NCBI GenBank assembly: GCA_016892645.1
Contig: JAFEMX010000001.1
Span: 124,001 to 188,000, forward strand
Source: Micrococcaceae bacterium RIT 802
GTDB lineage: Bacteria; Actinomycetota; Actinomycetes; Actinomycetales; Micrococcaceae
Direction: 5' to 3'
DNA length: 64,000 bases
Shown: piece after piece, positions 61,074 to 64,000 of the stretch
Position numbering within the stretch: position 1 is the stretch's first letter
How the letters are laid out: each line of letters opens with the position of its first letter
Position numbers and translations under genes: made by a program
Notes under the pieces: model-generated
Database searches by the model: none
What the model was told of the DNA's origin: nothing
What the model saw: the letters and a program-made list of their open reading frames with translations, nothing else

Positions 61074-61213
61074 GTGTAAATTCCTTCTCGAGTGACCCGA
61101 CGGGCATCCACGCCGGAAATGACATCATAGACCGGAAAACGCCCGGATGAGATGTTCATCACAGGCTACAGGAGTGTTTTGCAAGTAAACAAGTGCTGCG
61201 GGTGACAAAAACT

Positions 61214-62569
61214 TTACAAGTTGAGGGCCTCGCGCATGGGGCGCATCTTGGCCCAGGACTCCGCCAGCTCGGCGGCCGGGTCGGAGGCGGCCACGATCCC
61301 GCAGCCCGCATACAGGCGGACCCGGGTGGGGGACTCGACCACGCCGCCGCGCAGGGCGATGCCGAATTCCCCGTTGCCCGAGGTGTCGACCCAGCCGACC
61401 GGACCCGCGTACGGGCCGCGGTCCATGCCCTCCAGCCGGAGGATGAGTTCGTCGGCCACCACCGTGGGGGTGCCGCAGACCGCTGCCGTGGGGTGGAGCA
61501 CCTCGGCGAGGTCCAGGGCGGAAGGCGAGGTGCCGTCGTCGTGCACGCGCAACTGCGCCTCGACGTCGGAGGCCAGGTGCCAGACATTGGGCAGCTCGAG
61601 GACGAACGGCTCCTCGGGGGCCACCATCCCGCTGACCAGCGGGCCCAGCTCGGCGGTCAGCGAATCGATGGCCAACCGGTGTTCGTGGCGTTGCTTCTCG
61701 CTGCCCGAGAGCATCCGCGCAGCATAGCCCTCGTCCCCGGCGGGCGCCGTGGCGCGGTCCAGGGTGCCGGCCAACACGCGGGCCCGGGCCGTGTCGCCGG
61801 TGACCTTGACCAGCATCTCGGGCGTTGACCCGACGAGCCCGTCCACCGAATACGTCCAGCAGTCCGCGTAGCGCAGGGCCAGTTCCCGCAGGACCTGGGA
61901 CACGGCGATGTCGGCCCCCAGTTCGGCCACGGCGTCGCGGGCCAGCACGAGCTTGGTCAGGTCCCCCGCGTCGATGGCCCGAACGCCGGCACGGACCGAC
62001 TCCTCGTACCCGCGTTCGGACACCTGCCCCGGGACCAGCCGATCTGCGCCGGGGACCAGGTCGCGTTCGGGGGAGGGGTCCTCCAGCAGGTCGGCGAGCA
62101 GTTGTTCAGCGGCAGCGGCGCTGAGCTCGGCGTCCGGGTCGTCGGTCGTCAGGGTGATCCAGCCGGTATCCCCGGCCCGGCCGACCACCAGCTGCGGGAC
62201 GACCAGCCGGGAGGAGTAGGAGCTGGTGGCCGAGAACGCGATCGCGGAAAAGGCGATCGGACCGGTACCGGGCATCCCGACACCGTCATCTACCGTCGCG
62301 ACACCGGCGACGCCGGACCACCAGCGGCGCAAGGTGGCGAAGCGGTCCGGTCCCTCGGAGGTGAAGCGCGCCACCTCGCCGAAGCCCACGAGCCCCTCCC
62401 CGCGGCGGCCCCAGACGAGGGCGTCGTCGCGCACCAGCAGATCCAGGAATCCGTTGTCCTGCAGGGCGGTGCGGGGAAAGGTGATGCTCCGCAAGGCGGG
62501 GACGGGTGAGTCCACCGCCGTCGGCGTGCCGCTTTTCGGCACGGTGGCACCGGGAAAGTCAATGTTCAT
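61214..62569 (-). CDS. menF: isochorismate synthase (MenF)
   Basis: 451 aa, ATG at 62569. Chorismate-binding family C-terminal domain: KLVLARDAVAEL, STPEMLVKVTGDTARARVLAGTLDRA, SGSEKQRHEHRLAIDSL, VLHPTAAVCGTP and YAGCGIVAASDPAAELAESWAKMRPM. The glutamate and lysine positions match isochorismate synthases rather than anthranilate synthase. It would supply isochorismate to MenD for menaquinone; use for a siderophore catecholate is unlikely since the siderophore here is a hydroxamate. Divergent from menG. Confidence 0.88.
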   Translation of the reverse strand: MNIDFPGATVPKSGTPTAVDSPVPALRSITFPRTALQDNGFLDLLVRDDALVWGRRGEGLVGFGEVARFTSEGPDRFATLRRWWSGVAGVATVDDGVGMPGTGPIAFSAIAFSATSSYSSRLVVPQLVVGRAGDTGWITLTTDDPDAELSAAAAEQLLADLLEDPSPERDLVPGADRLVPGQVSERGYEESVRAGVRAIDAGDLTKLVLARDAVAELGADIAVSQVLRELALRYADCWTYSVDGLVGSTPEMLVKVTGDTARARVLAGTLDRATAPAGDEGYAARMLSGSEKQRHEHRLAIDSLTAELGPLVSGMVAPEEPFVLELPNVWHLASDVEAQLRVHDDGTSPSALDLAEVLHPTAAVCGTPTVVADELILRLEGMDRGPYAGPVGWVDTSGNGEFGIALRGGVVESPTRVRLYAGCGIVAASDPAAELAESWAKMRPMREALNL

Positions 62570-62640
62570 GATGGCACCAGCCTACCCGCGGCCACGGCGC
62601 GGTTTTTCGCCCTCGCGTCGAACTTTGAGACACTGGACGG

Positions 62641-63417
62641 GTGAGCCGTGCATCGCTGGAAAAGCGTCCCGAAGAAGTCCAAGCCATGTTTGACGATGTC
62701 GCGCCCCGGTACGACCTGGTCAACGACATCCTCTCGATGGGCCAGACGCGCCTGTGGCGCAAGATCGTGGTGGACGCCGTGGGCGCGGAGCCCGGGCAGC
62801 GGGTGCTGGACCTGGCCGCCGGAACCGGCACGTCGTCCGAGCCCTACGCCGACGCCGGCATCGACGTCGTGGCCTGCGACTTCTCGCTGGGCATGCTGCG
62901 GGTGGGCAAGCGCCGCCGCCCGGACATCGACTTCGTCGCCGGGGACGCCACGAACCTGCCCTTCGCGGACGAGAGCTTCGATGCGACCACCATCAGCTTC
63001 GGGCTGCGCAACGTGGGTGATCCGCACCGGGCCCTCGCCGAGATGCTGCGCGTGACGAAGCCGGGCGGCACCCTGGTGGTCTGCGAGTTCTCCCACCCCA
63101 CCTTCGCCCCGTGGCGCACCGTCTACACCGAGTACCTGATGCGCGCGCTGCCACCCATTGCCCGCAAGGTCGCCTCCAACCCGGCCGCCTACGTCTACCT
63201 GGCCGAGTCCATCCGCGCCTGGCCGAACCAGGACGGGCTGGCCGGCTGGATCGCGGAAGCCGGCTGGGAATCGTGCCGGTACCGCAACCTCTCCGGCGGC
63301 ATCGTCGCCGTCCACCGGGCCACCAAGCCGCTCGACGGCGATTCCGCCACGGCTGCGGAGCGCCGGGCCAAGGCCTCCGAGTACCTGCGCCACCGGGCTT
63401 CCCGGCCAACGTTCTAG
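62641..63417 (+). CDS. menG: demethylmenaquinone methyltransferase
   Basis: 258 aa, GTG at 62641. UbiE/MenG family: [29 protein letters not shown], the SAM motif [19 protein letters not shown] and the downstream [37 protein letters not shown]. It adds the C-methyl group in the last menaquinone step. It is followed after 21 bases by a flavin reductase gene. No ribosome site is clear. Confidence 0.93.
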   Translation: MSRASLEKRPEEVQAMFDDVAPRYDLVNDILSMGQTRLWRKIVVDAVGAEPGQRVLDLAAGTGTSSEPYADAGIDVVACDFSLGMLRVGKRRRPDIDFVAGDATNLPFADESFDATTISFGLRNVGDPHRALAEMLRVTKPGGTLVVCEFSHPTFAPWRTVYTEYLMRALPPIARKVASNPAAYVYLAESIRAWPNQDGLAGWIAEAGWESCRYRNLSGGIVAVHRATKPLDGDSATAAERRAKASEYLRHRASRPTF

Positions 63418-63438
63418 CCGCTCCGGACGGGGAAACAC

Positions 63439-64000
63439 GTGTCTGTACTGATCGTTGGGGCCGGTCCCGCCGGCTCGACCGCCGCCAGCTACCTGGCCCG
63501 CGCCGGGGTGGAGGTCACCGTCCTGGAAAAGACTGCCTTTCCGCGTGAGAAGGTCTGCGGCGACGCCTTGACGCCGCGCGCCGTCCGCGAATTGGCGCGG
63601 CTGGGCGTCGACCATGCCGACGCCGGGATCTGGCGTCGCAACCAGGGCCTGCGGCTGGTCGCCGGCGGTCGTTCGATGGAGATCCCCTGGCCCGAACTCG
63701 GCGACTTCCCGGATTACGGGCTGATCCGCACCCGTGAGGGCTTCGACGAATCCCTGGTCCGGCACGCCCAGGCCGACGGTGCCCGGCTGCTCGAACGCCA
63801 TGCGGTCGCCGATGTCGTGCGGGACACCACCGGCCGGGTGGTCGGTGCCGTGGCGAACATCCTGGACGAACGCGGCCGCAAGACCGGGCAGACCCGTGAA
63901 TTCCGCGCCGACATCGTCCTCGCCGCCGACGGGAACTCGACCCGCACCGCCGTCAGCGCCGGGCTGCACAAGCGCGACGACCGGCCGCTCGGCGTGGCCT
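63439..64000 (+). CDS. geranylgeranyl-reductase-type flavoenzyme (MenJ-like), C-terminus cut by window end
   Basis: About 187 residues are present; the gene runs past base 64000. GTG at 63439 follows GGACGGGG. The FAD-binding motif is VSVLIVGAGPAGSTAASYLARAGVEVTVLEK, followed by KVCGDALTPRAVRELARLGV and VLAADGNSTRTAVSAGL, the pattern of geranylgeranyl/digeranylgeranyl reductases. Position directly after menG suggests saturation of an isoprene unit of menaquinone as by mycobacterial MenJ. Chlorophyll/archaeol-type reductase activity is excluded only by context. Partial gene. Confidence 0.8.
   Translation, partial: MSVLIVGAGPAGSTAASYLARAGVEVTVLEKTAFPREKVCGDALTPRAVRELARLGVDHADAGIWRRNQGLRLVAGGRSMEIPWPELGDFPDYGLIRTREGFDESLVRHAQADGARLLERHAVADVVRDTTGRVVGAVANILDERGRKTGQTREFRADIVLAADGNSTRTAVSAGLHKRDDRPLGVA

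Noticed and set aside
61074-61213. Gap between the binding lipoprotein and menF as a regulatory RNA region
   Set aside because: It is AT-richer than its surroundings and must contain a promoter, but no structured element or riboswitch motif could be recognised.
1-64000. tRNA, rRNA, CRISPR arrays, transposases, prophage or att sites
   Set aside because: No tRNA-like cloverleaf, repeat-spacer pattern, transposase motif or integrase was seen in any part.

Overview
The window is about 64 kb of high-GC DNA. Gene style and content point to an actinobacterium, most probably of the Micrococcaceae (Arthrobacter and relatives): many GTG starts, ATGA and GTGA stop/start overlaps, an IdeR/DmdR-type iron box, menaquinone genes, a desferrioxamine-type siderophore operon and an actinobacterial phenylacetate (paa) pathway. 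This placement is inference; there is no rRNA marker here. I found no tRNA, rRNA, CRISPR array, insertion sequence or prophage.

Layout. 1-0.7 kb: edge fragment of a PaaI-type thioesterase and an SRPBCC protein. 0.8-5.4 kb: an MHS-type transporter divergent from a beta-oxidation operon (thiolase, paaF-type hydratase, paaH dehydrogenase). 5.5-7.9 kb: phosphatase, GNAT and epimerase genes. 7.9-13.3 kb: iron-regulated siderophore operon (decarboxylase, N-hydroxylase, fused acyltransferase/synthetase). 13.5-16.8 kb: ABC-F ATPase, membrane protein, RIO-type kinase. 17.1-21 kb: paaZ convergent with a ThDP enzyme. 21.2-25.8 kb: GNAT, GrpB and membrane proteins, then the operon paaI-paaK-paaR. 26-37.6 kb: adenine-deaminase-type enzyme, oligopeptidase B-like peptidase, SDR, a blasticidin-S-deaminase-like/ASCH fusion coupled to a GNAT, Tat-exported PhoD phosphatase, serine hydrolase, and an amino-acid ABC importer whose binding protein and permease are fused. 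37.6-40.2 kb: DUF1801 protein, two acidic low-complexity proteins, a PadR/membrane-protein pair. 40.4-45 kb: paaABCDE plus paaG. 45.2-45.8 kb: a scar made of two broken genes. 45.8-50.3 kb: Lrp-type regulator divergent from a branched-chain keto acid dehydrogenase operon. 50.3-54.7 kb: epimerase/TetR pair, metallo-beta-lactamase-fold protein, MFS transporter. 54.7-64 kb: PAP2 phosphatase, menC, menD, a three-gene amino-acid ABC system, menF, menG and a geranylgeranyl-reductase-type gene cut by the window edge.

How it fits together. Phenylacetate is activated by PaaK, epoxidised by PaaABCDE, isomerised by PaaG, ring-opened and oxidised by PaaZ, and degraded by the thiolase, PaaF and PaaH, with PaaI rescuing CoA. 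These genes sit in four separate blocks spread over about 43 kb, but each block is preceded by a variant of the same TetR-like palindrome (core TGAMCG...CGKTCA). This suggests one dispersed regulon under the TetR protein of the paaK operon. The most unusual single locus is the blasticidin-S-deaminase-like/ASCH fusion at 30.7 kb, translationally coupled to an acetyltransferase.
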